NCBI GenBank assembly: GCA_963822255.1
Contig: CAWGGV010000007.1
Location: 62,001 to 126,000 of the forward strand
Direction: 5' to 3'
DNA length: 64,000 bases
DNA from: UBA7803 sp963822255
GTDB lineage: Bacteria > Pseudomonadota > Gammaproteobacteria > Pseudomonadales > Azotimanducaceae
The notes beneath the pieces were generated by a model. The model was given only the letters and a program-made list of their open reading frames with translations. It had not been told where the DNA came from and made no database searches. A program made the position numbers and the translations under genes. Below, in pieces: positions 8,491 to 17,793 of this stretch (position 1 is the stretch's first letter; each line of letters begins with the position of its first letter).

Positions 8491-9549
8491 CTACAGCCCG
8501 AACACTCTGGCCCAGTCCTCCAGTGCGTCCTCCTGTCCCTCGACGAGTTGAACGGTGAGCTGGCTGTAGCCTGCCTCGGTCAGCCTGGCCACCCGAGAAC
8601 GGAGCGTCTCCGTGTCGCCCGTGAATGTCATGGCTTCGATGAGGTCGGGGGTCACCAGGAACTGCTCGTCCGGCCGGACGAACATCAGATGGCCGCGATG
8701 GTTGTGCAAATGGCGTGAGCGCGCGGGGTAGGACTGGTAGACCTCGCGGTACTGCTCCAGGCGATCGCTCAGGTCCTTGCCGATGATCGCCTCCATGGAG
8801 CCTGGCTCCGTGGTCTCGACCAGGTTGTGGAAGAAGACGGCGACCCATGGGCCCGCCTGCGCCATCACCCGGTCGGAATCCACCCCCTCCCCGGGCCGCA
8901 GCACCGCGCCGAGGAAGAAGAGGCTGGAATGGAGGGCTTCGCGGGCGCGTCCCGCCTCCTCCCAGGCCTCCTGCATCTGCTGGAGCGTTCTCACCGCGGC
9001 GCCCTCGTCGGCGGCGAAATTGATCCAGCCGGCGTTCAGCTCCGCGGCCAGCCGGCGCGCCCGCGGCCCCATGGCGGAGACGTGCAGCGGCACCGGATCG
9101 TCGATATTGACGAGGCCGATGTCGGGGTTCAAGAACCCGATGTCGCAGCGTGGGCGGCCCGGTGGCCAGCCGATGTTCTCGCCCTTCAGCAACCGCTGGA
9201 CCCGCAGTACGTAGTCCTTCATCCGGTCCAGCGGTATCGCCCGTTGCCCCATGGTGCGTCGGCCGGTGAAGCCGCTGCCCACGCCGAAGTCGATGCGGCC
9301 CGGGGCGATGCGGTTCAGCGACGCCAGGGCGTTGGCCGTGACCGGCTCGATGCGGTTCGAAGGAATCAGCACGCCGGTGCCGAGCCGGATACGATCGGTC
9401 TGCGCCGCCGCCAGCGCCATGCCGATGAAGACGTCGGGGTTCAGCAGCTGGGTATCGTAGAACCAGGCTTCGTGGAAGCCGAGCGCTTCCGCTCGTTTCA
9501 CCACCTTCCACGACTCGGTGCTGGTGGCCAGGGCAATCCCGAATTCCAT
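8491..9549 (-). CDS. LLM-class flavin-dependent oxidoreductase (luciferase-like monooxygenase)
   Basis: A 352-residue luciferase-like TIM-barrel protein of the F420/FMN-dependent group. The start at 9549 is preferred because the minus strand carries GGAGGGG just ahead of ATG-GAA-TTC, and the product begins MEFGIALATSTESWK as in the family. Typical segments are ALGFHEAWFYDTQLL, DRIRLGTGVLIPSNR, RIDFGVGSGF (the phosphate-binding region) and the C-terminal FTGDTETLRSRVARL. Length is normal for the family. Substrate and cofactor (FMN or F420) cannot be told. It is followed on the same strand by the HisN-like gene; no operon partner defines a pathway. Confidence 0.88.
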   Translation of the reverse strand: MEFGIALATSTESWKVVKRAEALGFHEAWFYDTQLLNPDVFIGMALAAAQTDRIRLGTGVLIPSNRIEPVTANALASLNRIAPGRIDFGVGSGFTGRRTMGQRAIPLDRMKDYVLRVQRLLKGENIGWPPGRPRCDIGFLNPDIGLVNIDDPVPLHVSAMGPRARRLAAELNAGWINFAADEGAAVRTLQQMQEAWEEAGRAREALHSSLFFLGAVLRPGEGVDSDRVMAQAGPWVAVFFHNLVETTEPGSMEAIIGKDLSDRLEQYREVYQSYPARSRHLHNHRGHLMFVRPDEQFLVTPDLIEAMTFTGDTETLRSRVARLTEAGYSQLTVQLVEGQEDALEDWARVFGL

Positions 9550-9576
9550 GCTCCCCTCCCGCGCCTCGCGCACTGC

Positions 9577-10396
9577 TCATCGGCCCATCATGCACTCCAG
9601 CGCCAGCGCATGCAGTTGTTTATCGCCGGCAGCGACTATCAGCCCTCCCATGCTGGCATCGCCACCGTCCACGGTCGTCACCACCCCGCCGGCGCCACGG
9701 ATGATCGGGATCAAAGCCTGGATGTCGTAGGGCTGCAAGTCGCAGTCCGTGGCCAGATCCACGAAACCCATGGCGAGCATCGCATAGATGTAGCAGTCGC
9801 CGCCGTACTTCGAGAGCTTGACGGACCTTTCCAGCCGGTCGAAGGCCGCTCTCTCCTCGGGCTGGCGAAAAGGTTGGGGCTGGTCGTAGTGAGCACGGCG
9901 TCCGGCAGGGCCCTGCAGCTCCGGGTGTGCAGGCGGCGCTCCAGGTCGCCGCGCCGGTACCAGGCGCTGTCGTTGGTGCCGTAGAACGTCTCGCCGGTGA
10001 AGGGCTGGTGCATGAGTCCCAATATCGGTTTCTCCCCGTCGAACAGCGCCAGCAGCACGCCCCAATGGAGCATTCCGGTCATGAAGGCGCGGGTGCCGTC
10101 GATGGGGTCTATGACCCAGGTGAGGCCGTTGCCGGTTTGGTGGCCGAACTCTTCGCCCAGGATGCCGTGACTGGGGTATCGGGCTCGAATTGCGCGACGG
10201 ATTACTGCTTCGGCCGTTCGGTCAGCCTCTGTTACTGGGTCAAATTGCCCATGGGCCTGCTTGTTTTCAACCGATAGCGGCTCGCGGAAGTGGGGCAGTA
10301 CGGCATGACCTGCCGAGTGAACAATCTCCAACCCAGCTTCGTGTACTGAGTCAGTTCATGCTCATCGACCTGCACCCCGGATGAATAGGCCAACAT
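9577..10396 (-). pseudogene. Histidinol-phosphatase/inositol monophosphatase-like gene with two frameshifts
   Basis: Three frames together give a complete HisN/IMPase-type phosphatase of about 270 residues. The start region from 10396 reads ...VDEHELTQYTKLG and shifts near 10330 into EIVHSAGHAVLPHFREPL. Then come ILGEEFG and WVIDPIDGTRAF, which carry the metal-binding Glu and Asp residues. A second shift near 9860 leads into SVKLSKYGGDCYIYAMLAMG and LQPYDIQALIPIIRGAGG, the distal Asp motif. Family members remove phosphate from histidinol phosphate or myo-inositol phosphate. All motifs are present, so an assembly error is as likely as true inactivation. It borders the low-GC island. Confidence 0.8.
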
Positions 10397-10461
10397 GGAG
10401 TAGCCGCCCTCCCTTGCTCGACGCCATGAGCGCGATTTAGACAAGAAATTGAACATTTCAC

Positions 10462-10494
10462 CGCCTAAAGCCTCAAGGAGGCTCTAAACAGGCG
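10462..10494. repeat. Nested hairpin at the edge of the low-GC block
   Basis: AGCCTC-AAG-GAGGCT (10469-10483) forms a 6-bp stem with a 3-base loop. CGCCT and AGGCG, about 20 bases apart, can extend it as an outer stem. It lies between the divergently transcribed phosphatase and cyclase. It may be a regulatory hairpin or a terminator; there is no T tract. The rest of 10397-10646 shows no gene. Confidence 0.35.
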
Positions 10495-10646
10495 TTCAAG
10501 CAAACGGCCAATTTTCGTCCATACTTGGAGAAGATTTCTAGGAAATGTGCGTACCCGCGGCAGTGCCATTGTCCATGCGCTCTGCAGTGGGGAACTGGGA
10601 ATTCAGAAAACTGAAGTAGAATGAGGTTGCAACCGAGCAATTCGCA

Positions 10647-12054
10647 ATGAGGTGGCTGGAGCGACTACTTCACGCGCTATTTCCTAGTCTCCTGTTAGAA
10701 GGGACACCTTGGGCAAACGTCTGGGAAGAAAAAGAGCGCCGCGAGCACCTCACACTTCTCAGATACGTATTCAGTCTCGCACCAATTGCATACATCGGCC
10801 ACTACTACTTGGTCGATGTCCCCATGGATCTCGAGCCCCGAGCGGTCTGGTTCAACTACCGCATGGGGTTGGCAGCACTAAACGTTCTGGTCTTCGCAGC
10901 TATTTCGTCCGACCACTCTACGAGAGCAAGTTCTACCGCCTTCCCGCATACATTGCTTGCTGTGCCATGGCCTATTGGCAAGCCAGATCAATGGCTTGGT
11001 TCGAAGACACCCTGTACCTGTATGCCTTCGCCCTTGTTGTCGTCGGCGCTGCTGTACTCCGGACTTCCCCATTCAATAGCCTCTGCTTCGGACTGTTTGC
11101 TCTGTATCTGCAATGGCCGTCATACATGGAAACTCAAGTCCCACGACCATTGCTCTACAGCGCCGCAGCATTCTCCCTCCTCTTCATCTACATCGCGACG
11201 ATCCCGTTACTCTGACGAGGTCCGCCACTTCCTCGCCGTACAGCAGAACCTGCAGGCGCAGAAAGAGGTAATCGAGCTCACGATCGAATTTAGCGATCGA
11301 ATCAGGGCTCTGTTGCCGAAGGAGATTTCAGGCAGACTCACTCACCATCTTTCGCAGGAGGGCTTACCGTGCTGCAAGCGATGGACGAAGTGCTATCCCC
11401 CAAAAAGAAACGTATCTCTTGCCTATATACGGATATCCGCGGATTTACCCGAGGCACTAAGGATCTGGATAACTATATAGCCGGGGCCGTCATCCCTAAC
11501 GTAAAGGAATGCACGTTGCCTATCGAAGAAAATCATGGTATTCCAAGAAAAATCGGGGACCTAATATTCGCGTACTTCGACAACGAAAACCCTTTGTGAA
11601 CACTTTGCGATCTGTAAGTGCGGGGTTGCGTATCGCACGATTCAACCACGAGTTCAACAGAAACAGCCATCACCAGTTCAAGATTAGGCGGCACGTGCTC
11701 ATCTCCCATGGTGATGCGATCGTAGGGAACATCGGAGGATTCGATTCTTCAATCGAAATAACCGCGCTCGGGTCGCCAGTAAACCTGCTCAGCCGTGTCG
11801 ACGAACTCACGAAGGCCCCACAGTTACAGAGCTACCTATACGACCCCTGCCTTGTCCTCTGTAGCGAAACGGCAGCCAACATAAACATGATGCAACTCGG
11901 CATATGCTTTAGACGACTCGAGCTCCCGTCGCTCGGACTTACAATTAGAGACTTTGAAGAGATAGAGGAGATATTCCTGATGCCGGCGAATCTAGCCAAC
12001 GAACAAGCACTGCGGCAAGCTCTCGAAGTTGTGGAACAGAGACTTGTGAAATGA
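10647..12054 (+). pseudogene. Membrane-anchored class III adenylate/guanylate cyclase, several frameshifts
   Basis: About 470 residues are spread over three frames. The N-terminal 170 residues are hydrophobic, with about six membrane segments (for example LRYVFSLAPIAYIGHYYLV, then after a shift near 10905 LYLYAFALVVVGAAVL). Next comes a linker coiled region, EVRHFLAVQQNLQAQKEVIE, back in the first frame, and ALLPKEISGRL, typical of the segment before a cyclase domain. The catalytic part includes ISCLYTDIRGFT (metal-binding Asp) and, further on, KIGDLIFAYF; near 11590 the frame shifts again into ISHGDAIVGNIGG and ITALGSPVNLLSR. The ATG of the next gene overlaps the stop (ATGA). It probably makes cAMP or cGMP in response to a membrane-sensed input. 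In this sequence it is broken at about four points. Confidence 0.75.
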
Positions 12055-13542
12055 GCGATATCTCCGTGCAGTCTGTAAACGAGGTGGATGAGACTGGCAA
12101 CGAAGCACTACGCCGTCTACACGAGATCGTCTTCCCAACAGCCATCCAAGCTGGTGACAGCGTGTCGGGGAACCTCACCCGGCTGAACGACCAGCCGGTT
12201 GAAGTTCCCGTCATAGTTTCCGAGATTTCCCCTTTAGGGGTTCGCCTGTATTGGTATCGACCGATCGCTGCTCGGTTTTTAAAGGCCAAAGCGTAGACCT
12301 GGACTTAACCCTTGGCAACGAGACTCACAGATTCTCCGGAGTGGTTGTCGACAGAGTGGACACTTTATCGACAGATCTCGCCGTAACGATACGACTGGTA
12401 GAGCCTGGCTTACCAAGACCGGAAAACGCCGAGCGACGGAACGGCCTTCGATGGCTGTGCAGCGAACAGTTTTTCCGACAGCCATTGCTGCCAATCCGGC
12501 ACGCTACAACGACTTTGTTTACCTAAAGTTTCGCGACCTCTCTCGGAACGGCGCCCGAGTCGTCACCAGCCTGCGAAACAAATTCATCGTTAGGGGCATG
12601 AGGCTGGAGTGTTTGGTTAGTTTCCCGCTGGTATCCCAAATTCGGATGGAACTCGTCGTCCGGAACGTGTCGGTCACGCATGAGCAAGGTAAAGATCTGC
12701 TGTCCTTAGGTGTCGAATTCGTCGCTTCCGACTCAAGGGACCTAAACGTCATCGCTCAGTACTTGCTTCAATTTGGTGACACCGAATCTCTTGAAAGCCT
12801 CCGCCAAGCCGGATTAATTCCCGCGTCGATGGGTAAAGCGGTCGACTACTCCTTCGTACGCACACAGGAAGAGTATGAGCAGGTCCTGTTGCTCCGAACA
12901 GACGCATATGGAGACGCGGGAAAGTTGCCTGAAGGATCACAGCCCGAATACATGGCTGACGCATACGATGCAAAGTCTAAGATCATCGTCGGCAAGTACC
13001 GAGGAAAAGTGGTCTCCAGCGCAAGAATGTACTTCCCCGAATACGGCGATGTGCTTGAGCAGGAGGAGTTCGTGCCTTGGCCACTCTCCCTCGGCAGAAG
13101 AGATGAGGCCGTGGAGATCATGAGAGTCTGCACGCATAGAGACTTCAGGAGAAGTGATCTACTGTTCTCTCTGCTTCGTTTCATCGCTGTCACGGCGATT
13201 CAGGCAAAACGCTACAAGATTGTTGGCTGCGCTACCGATAACCTCCTGCCGCTGTATGAAAAGGTTGGGCTAAAGAATACCGGGTTGTCCTATGAGCTTC
13301 CAACGCTGAACAATATACGGCACTGGATGATAGTTGGCGACGCGAGACGATGTGTTTTAGGGAACGATGTCGGCCCGATTCTTTGGAACGCTCTCTGGAG
13401 AGATACCACCGACTACCTTGTCGACAATCAATTGCTGAGCTTGGATCTAGTAACCAAAATCCGACTGATAATCTATCGCGCAATGGGTCCTCTGGCGCAC
13501 ATTCTGCGTAGGCGCGCGCAAAAGCCCAGGCGAAGGAAGTGA
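12051..13542 (+). pseudogene. PilZ-PilZ-acyltransferase (FeeM/LuxI-like GNAT fold), two frameshifts
   Basis: The reading starts with ATG overlapping the cyclase stop. The first PilZ-like domain (VPVIVSEISPLGVRLYWYR...) shifts frame in a T5 run at 12276-12280. A second shift near 12445 leads into the part that is intact from 12451 to 13542 (363 residues). That part begins with a second PilZ-like domain (FVYLKFRDLSRNGARVV, LSLGVEF) and ends with an acyltransferase domain: LRTDAYGD, KIIVGKYRGKVVSSARM, EIMRVCTHRDFRRSDLL, YKIVGCATDNLLPLYEKVGL. The order Asp/Glu, SSAR and the R-V-C-T-H-R block recalls the N-acyl amino acid synthase FeeM and acyl-homoserine-lactone synthases. PilZ domains usually bind c-di-GMP. 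I infer a synthase of an acylated small molecule controlled by c-di-GMP; the substrate is unknown. Confidence 0.7.
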
Positions 13543-13646
13543 GCGGCCGGCAAAACGCCTTTCATTGACCCCATTGCTCAGTTGAATAAATCACAGTTGG
13601 CGCCCTCCTTTCATCCCGTTAGGATGCAGGTGAATGTAAAGAGGGG

Positions 13647-15428
13647 GTGATAACTTTGGATGCTAGCGAAGCTTCTTCGAATGTGACATCGCGCGAGTTC
13701 CTGGAAGCGCGACTGGTCTCAAGATGGCGCACGAATCCTATGGTACCCATCGTGGGATCAGTGGGCGATGAATACGACCAAAAAAGGGGGAGGTTCACCG
13801 TCGACGATGTCTCCCTCGCTGGCGCTAAGCTTACGAGTTGATCTCAACTTCATTCCACAGGCTGGGGATAGGCTCAACTGCCAATTGGCATTTCCGAGCG
13901 CGGGAGAGTTAGGCACTGGACTCAACGTGCGTGCCGTCGCCGAACTTCCTGAAGGACAGTACTCAACAAGCCCGGGCTCTCCCTTAATACCGAGTTCGAG
14001 GTAGTTTCAGAGAGACACGTCCAACTCGTGTCTCAATACCTAGCCAGGTATTGCCACGATGCTCGGCTGTCGGACGCTCTACGGGACGGGCTTGAGCCCG
14101 CCAACCTTGGCGAATTCCTACAGTTCACGGTGCAGAGCCCAAATCGGACAGACGTACTCCGTGGACATCGTCGGCACGGTGATGAACGAGGAAGTAGTCC
14201 GGGTGACAGCGGCAGAACTAGGCGACCACCTGCTCGCAAAGTTAGTTTGGACCCGAAACGGCCAAGTTCACCGGATTTCTGAACCGCGTGATCGGCTACA
14301 TCATCCCGTACGCAAGCTTGTCTGGGAGGCTTGCCATCTCGACCGAAGGTTTCGACGAGTACCTCCAGTCCATTGGCTTCGTGCAGACATCTGCTCGAGA
14401 TGGAGGAAGTACTGATTTGTCGTGAACGTTACTCGTGCGATAGCAGGGCGCGGCGTCTCTACGAAAGCTTGGAACAAGCTATGGAAGCACCTCCGGCCTC
14501 GCGCTAGTACATTCACGTCAAGACGCAAAGCTGCCGGACGAGCGGCTGTACTCGAAACTCACTTCGCCAATCGTAAATCTCGCCGATCGGGCGGCTTCAG
14601 CGCTCGCGAAAAGCGACGTCTCCTGGGTCAGGTATGCCCTTCACTACGACAAGATGTGCTCAGTCAATCCGGCGTATGAGGAAAACATCGAGCTAGTCAA
14701 GATGTGGCTGATGAGGCTGTCCACGAGATCGCCCACCCGGTCATCTATGACTTGGGCGCAGGCACGGGCAACGCTTGCCTACAAATGGCGGCGTTGTTGC
14801 CTTCCGCCCAGATTTGCCACATCGACAACAATGCAGGAATGAACATTGTGGCCCGCCAGAAATACGCGCTTGCGCAGGCCGAGAATATTCAGATTGTTGC
14901 CGAGGATATGGAACGATTCCAAGCCGCCATTCAAGTTCCGCAGATTTTGTAGTCTGCATGCACGCCGCGTACACGGTAAACCAACCGATTGAACTACTGA
15001 AGAGGATATTCAAATGCCTTAAGCCGGGAGGCCACCTCTTGCTCATCGACATCGGGCGACCCATCGAACTTTCGAAGTGGAGTGCGTATTGCTTCTATCA
15101 TGCAACAAGTCGGTTGGGTGCAAGAAAGGCGCTCGCGCTCTTCTATGCTGGGCGCCAAGTTCTTCGGCAGAATCGAAATATCAACGCAAAGCAGCAGACG
15201 GGAGCCTACTGGAGTCACGACGTCAGTTCATTGCGCAACGCGCTTTGCGGCATAGGGTTCGACGTAGTCGAGTCTGGAGAATGCTATAGAGGAATCAGCG
15301 ACTACGCCCTCTGTCGGGCCTCAACCTCATCCCAAACTGCCCAACCTATCGTCCAAAGCTACGATCAAGGCCGGCACCAGGTACAGGTCGACAACCAGCG
15401 CGCAAATCAAGATCAGACCGGTACATAG
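13647..15428 (+). pseudogene. PilZ domain-SAM methyltransferase fusion, many frameshifts
   Basis: A GTG at 13647 after AGAGGGGG starts a frame that switches at least six times. Pieces in order are: EFLEARLVSRWRTNPMVP and RFTVDDVSLAGAKL (PilZ-like); VDLNFIPQAGDRLNCQLAFP; FEVVSERHVQLVSQYLARYC; DIVGTVMNEEVVRV; FDEYLQSIGFVQTSARDG; YALHYDKMCSVNPAYEENIE; VIYDLGAGTGNACLQMAALL (the class I SAM-binding glycine loop); and finally FKCLKPGGHLLLIDIGRPIE. The C-terminal half is therefore a small-molecule methyltransferase. The frame ends at 15428, about 100 bases inside the antisense 3' end of the exporter gene, so the true end may be earlier. It is the most indel-rich gene here. I infer that it modifies the product of the adjacent acyltransferase. 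Confidence 0.6.
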
Positions 15429-17648
15429 TCCTAATGTGCTATTCACGGCAAAGCCAGAGAGTCCGAGCAAGCTGAACCCTCCCACAAGCGCCACCGACGA
15501 AACCACGATTGCCGGGCTAATGGCCCTACGTGCTTCCGACATGGCTGCGGAAGGAGATAGTTTGCCATGCAACCGAGCACGCCTATACCGATACAGCAGG
15601 TGGATCGCATCATCGACCACCACGCCGAGTGTAATGGCTGCGACTGCTGCGGCTGCCATGCCTATAGTGCCAACTGCCCATCCCCAGAAACCGAACCCCA
15701 TTGCGATCGGCAAGAGCACCGCGAGCAGCGCGACGAACGCAAACGCAGCGCTACGAAAATGAATACCTACAATGGCTACTATGAGGCAGACGGAGCCTGC
15801 AAGTCCGGTCAACATGCCAGCTATATTCACGAGAGACATGTAGGCCGTAGGGACATTTATGCCGGTCACCAACACGCGGTAGGCCGCCGCGTTCCCTTTG
15901 AACCAAGCATAGACTTCTTTCTCCAACGTGATAATGTCTCGCGAGCTACCGCCTCTGAGGAGCACGTTAACTCTGGTAGATTTGCCGCCGATGTCGATAT
16001 AATCCGTAAGATCTTGCCCTGCACCCAACGAGAGCTCGAACGTCAATAGGTATTGAGCGATCTGATCGCTGCTGAGGGTTCCGACCCCCTCTTGATCAGC
16101 TTCAAACGCTTTGCGAATCTCTGTAACAATATCCGCCACAGACACGACGTTCGCCACGACTTCCTTTCGTCTCAGCCAATCGGCGAGCTTGCCGAGTGTT
16201 TCTTGGTACACTGGCGAATAGACGTCTCCCGTTTCCTTCGAAAAAACCTGGATGTCTAGATAATTCGGGCCGCCCAAGTGCTTCGCGGCAAAATCCGATG
16301 CCCTTCGAATCTGGTAGGTCTTGTCGAAGTATTCGACAAAGTTGTCGTTCAGGTCTAATCGACTGACACCCACAACGCCAACCGCGCCGAGACTAACAAC
16401 CAGCGCGATTCCGCGTCGGCTCCTTAAAAACGTGTCCGCAGTCAATATGACTTTCCAGCTCGAAATTACGCCTCCAGTGTCAGAGTGGTCGCCCGAGTCA
16501 CTTAGAGATCTTTCGAGGACGCTCGGCACCCAAGTGAGCAGCCCAAGCGTACCGATAGCAACGCCGATCGCGACAAATGTACCAAGGTCGTGAAACGGCG
16601 GAGCATCGGCCGCGTTGAGCAGCAGAAAGCCGATGATCGTCGTCAGCGAAGCGATGAGGATTGGCACAGAGTTGTGTCGCAACGCCGCCCGAATCGCAGC
16701 CTGGACGCCGTAGCCTCGCTGCTGCAGACCTGCTTTGATTGCCAGAAGCAGGTGCAGCGAGTTTGCCGATAGCACTACCAAAAGTACTAAGGGGATAAGG
16801 TTGGTTGCGGAGTTCAGCAGTTCGCCCTTTAGTGAAAACAACCAAAGCGACAAAGAGACGGCCATTAGCGCATTCAGAACCAAAGCTGACACGAGACGCC
16901 AACTCTTGAGAAAGAGGGCCACCATTCCAATCATGACTGCAATGGCCATTGGCACTAGAAAAGCCGAATCCGCTAGAGCCGCTCGCCCGAAGGTCTCCAT
17001 AAGCGGAACTTCGCCAGTGATGAATATCGACAGGCCATCAAAGTGAGCTTCGTAACGCTTCGCGAGCATGCTCACCGCCTCTGTGATGCTTTTAACGTCA
17101 TGCTCTGTCCCTACCGGCACATCACAGGTGATTACAATCGATGCGACCTTCTCATCGGCAGATACATATCTGTTCAGATTTAGTACGGATTTGAGTGGGT
17201 CCGACGCCGTAGCCGTCCCCGCCGACTTGGCCTTTAGCGCTGGCTCGACCGAGACGACGCCATCTACATCGGCGACATGAGGAGCGTTGGCTAACGAATC
17301 CACCCTGGTGACGTTAGGGAGGCGCCATGCTTCAGTCGTAAAGTCCTCAATGATCTTCGAGAACTCTGGCGAGGTTACACGCTGAGACTTATGACTTAGG
17401 AGAATGAAGATCTGCGATGTTCGACTAAATGTTGCCTCGAATCGCTTTAGATCCGCATAGTGTTCATTTGCGCTGCCCAAGAAAACTCTCGTGTCGAATG
17501 ACGTTCCAATGCGTGAGATGCTCGGCAGCGTGCCAATAATCACTGCAACAGGAATCATCCACAGACAGAAGGCCACAACGTGCTCGTAACGCCTCGATCT
17601 ATCGATCACTTTCGCTCCCACCTCAACGAAATTCGACGTTTCCCACAC
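15327..17648 (-). CDS. RND-superfamily (MMPL/SSD-type) exporter
   Basis: An intact 773-residue inner-membrane protein with the duplicated MMPL layout. One membrane segment lies near residue 25 and a periplasmic domain spans residues 50-215. Then comes a cluster of five to six segments (SAFLVPMAIAVMIGMVALFL, LIPLVLLVVLSANSLHLLLA, VPILIASLTTIIGFLLLNAA). The second half repeats this plan, ending with GVVVDDAIHLLYRYRRAR and a final helix VVDLYLVPALIVAL. Such proteins move lipids, hopanoids or other amphipathic molecules, driven by protons. The gene is divergent from the sensor kinase (145 bp apart) and convergent with the methyltransferase. I infer that it exports the acylated product of this locus. 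Confidence 0.88.
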   Translation of the reverse strand: MWETSNFVEVGAKVIDRSRRYEHVVAFCLWMIPVAVIIGTLPSISRIGTSFDTRVFLGSANEHYADLKRFEATFSRTSQIFILLSHKSQRVTSPEFSKIIEDFTTEAWRLPNVTRVDSLANAPHVADVDGVVSVEPALKAKSAGTATASDPLKSVLNLNRYVSADEKVASIVITCDVPVGTEHDVKSITEAVSMLAKRYEAHFDGLSIFITGEVPLMETFGRAALADSAFLVPMAIAVMIGMVALFLKSWRLVSALVLNALMAVSLSLWLFSLKGELLNSATNLIPLVLLVVLSANSLHLLLAIKAGLQQRGYGVQAAIRAALRHNSVPILIASLTTIIGFLLLNAADAPPFHDLGTFVAIGVAIGTLGLLTWVPSVLERSLSDSGDHSDTGGVISSWKVILTADTFLRSRRGIALVVSLGAVGVVGVSRLDLNDNFVEYFDKTYQIRRASDFAAKHLGGPNYLDIQVFSKETGDVYSPVYQETLGKLADWLRRKEVVANVVSVADIVTEIRKAFEADQEGVGTLSSDQIAQYLLTFELSLGAGQDLTDYIDIGGKSTRVNVLLRGGSSRDIITLEKEVYAWFKGNAAAYRVLVTGINVPTAYMSLVNIAGMLTGLAGSVCLIVAIVGIHFRSAAFAFVALLAVLLPIAMGFGFWGWAVGTIGMAAAAVAAITLGVVVDDAIHLLYRYRRARLHGKLSPSAAMSEARRAISPAIVVSSVALVGGFSLLGLSGFAVNSTLGLCTGLILICALVVDLYLVPALIVALDDRLGSLG

Positions 17649-17793
17649 GACATTGCTGCGATCGTATCGGCGCCGCGTTTACCCATCTCCCCGTTGTCAC
17701 ACGTTCCGTGAATTGCGGGGCTATTCGTTCTGCTACCTACTGGACCTGCCTCCATAGCATGACTACGCGTAAGAGATCTTCCATAGCCGCCGG

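Noticed and set aside
8827..9984. A 385-codon plus-strand frame opposite the luciferase-like and phosphatase genes
   Set aside because: Antisense of a clear LLM oxidoreductase with its own ribosome binding site; no family resemblance.
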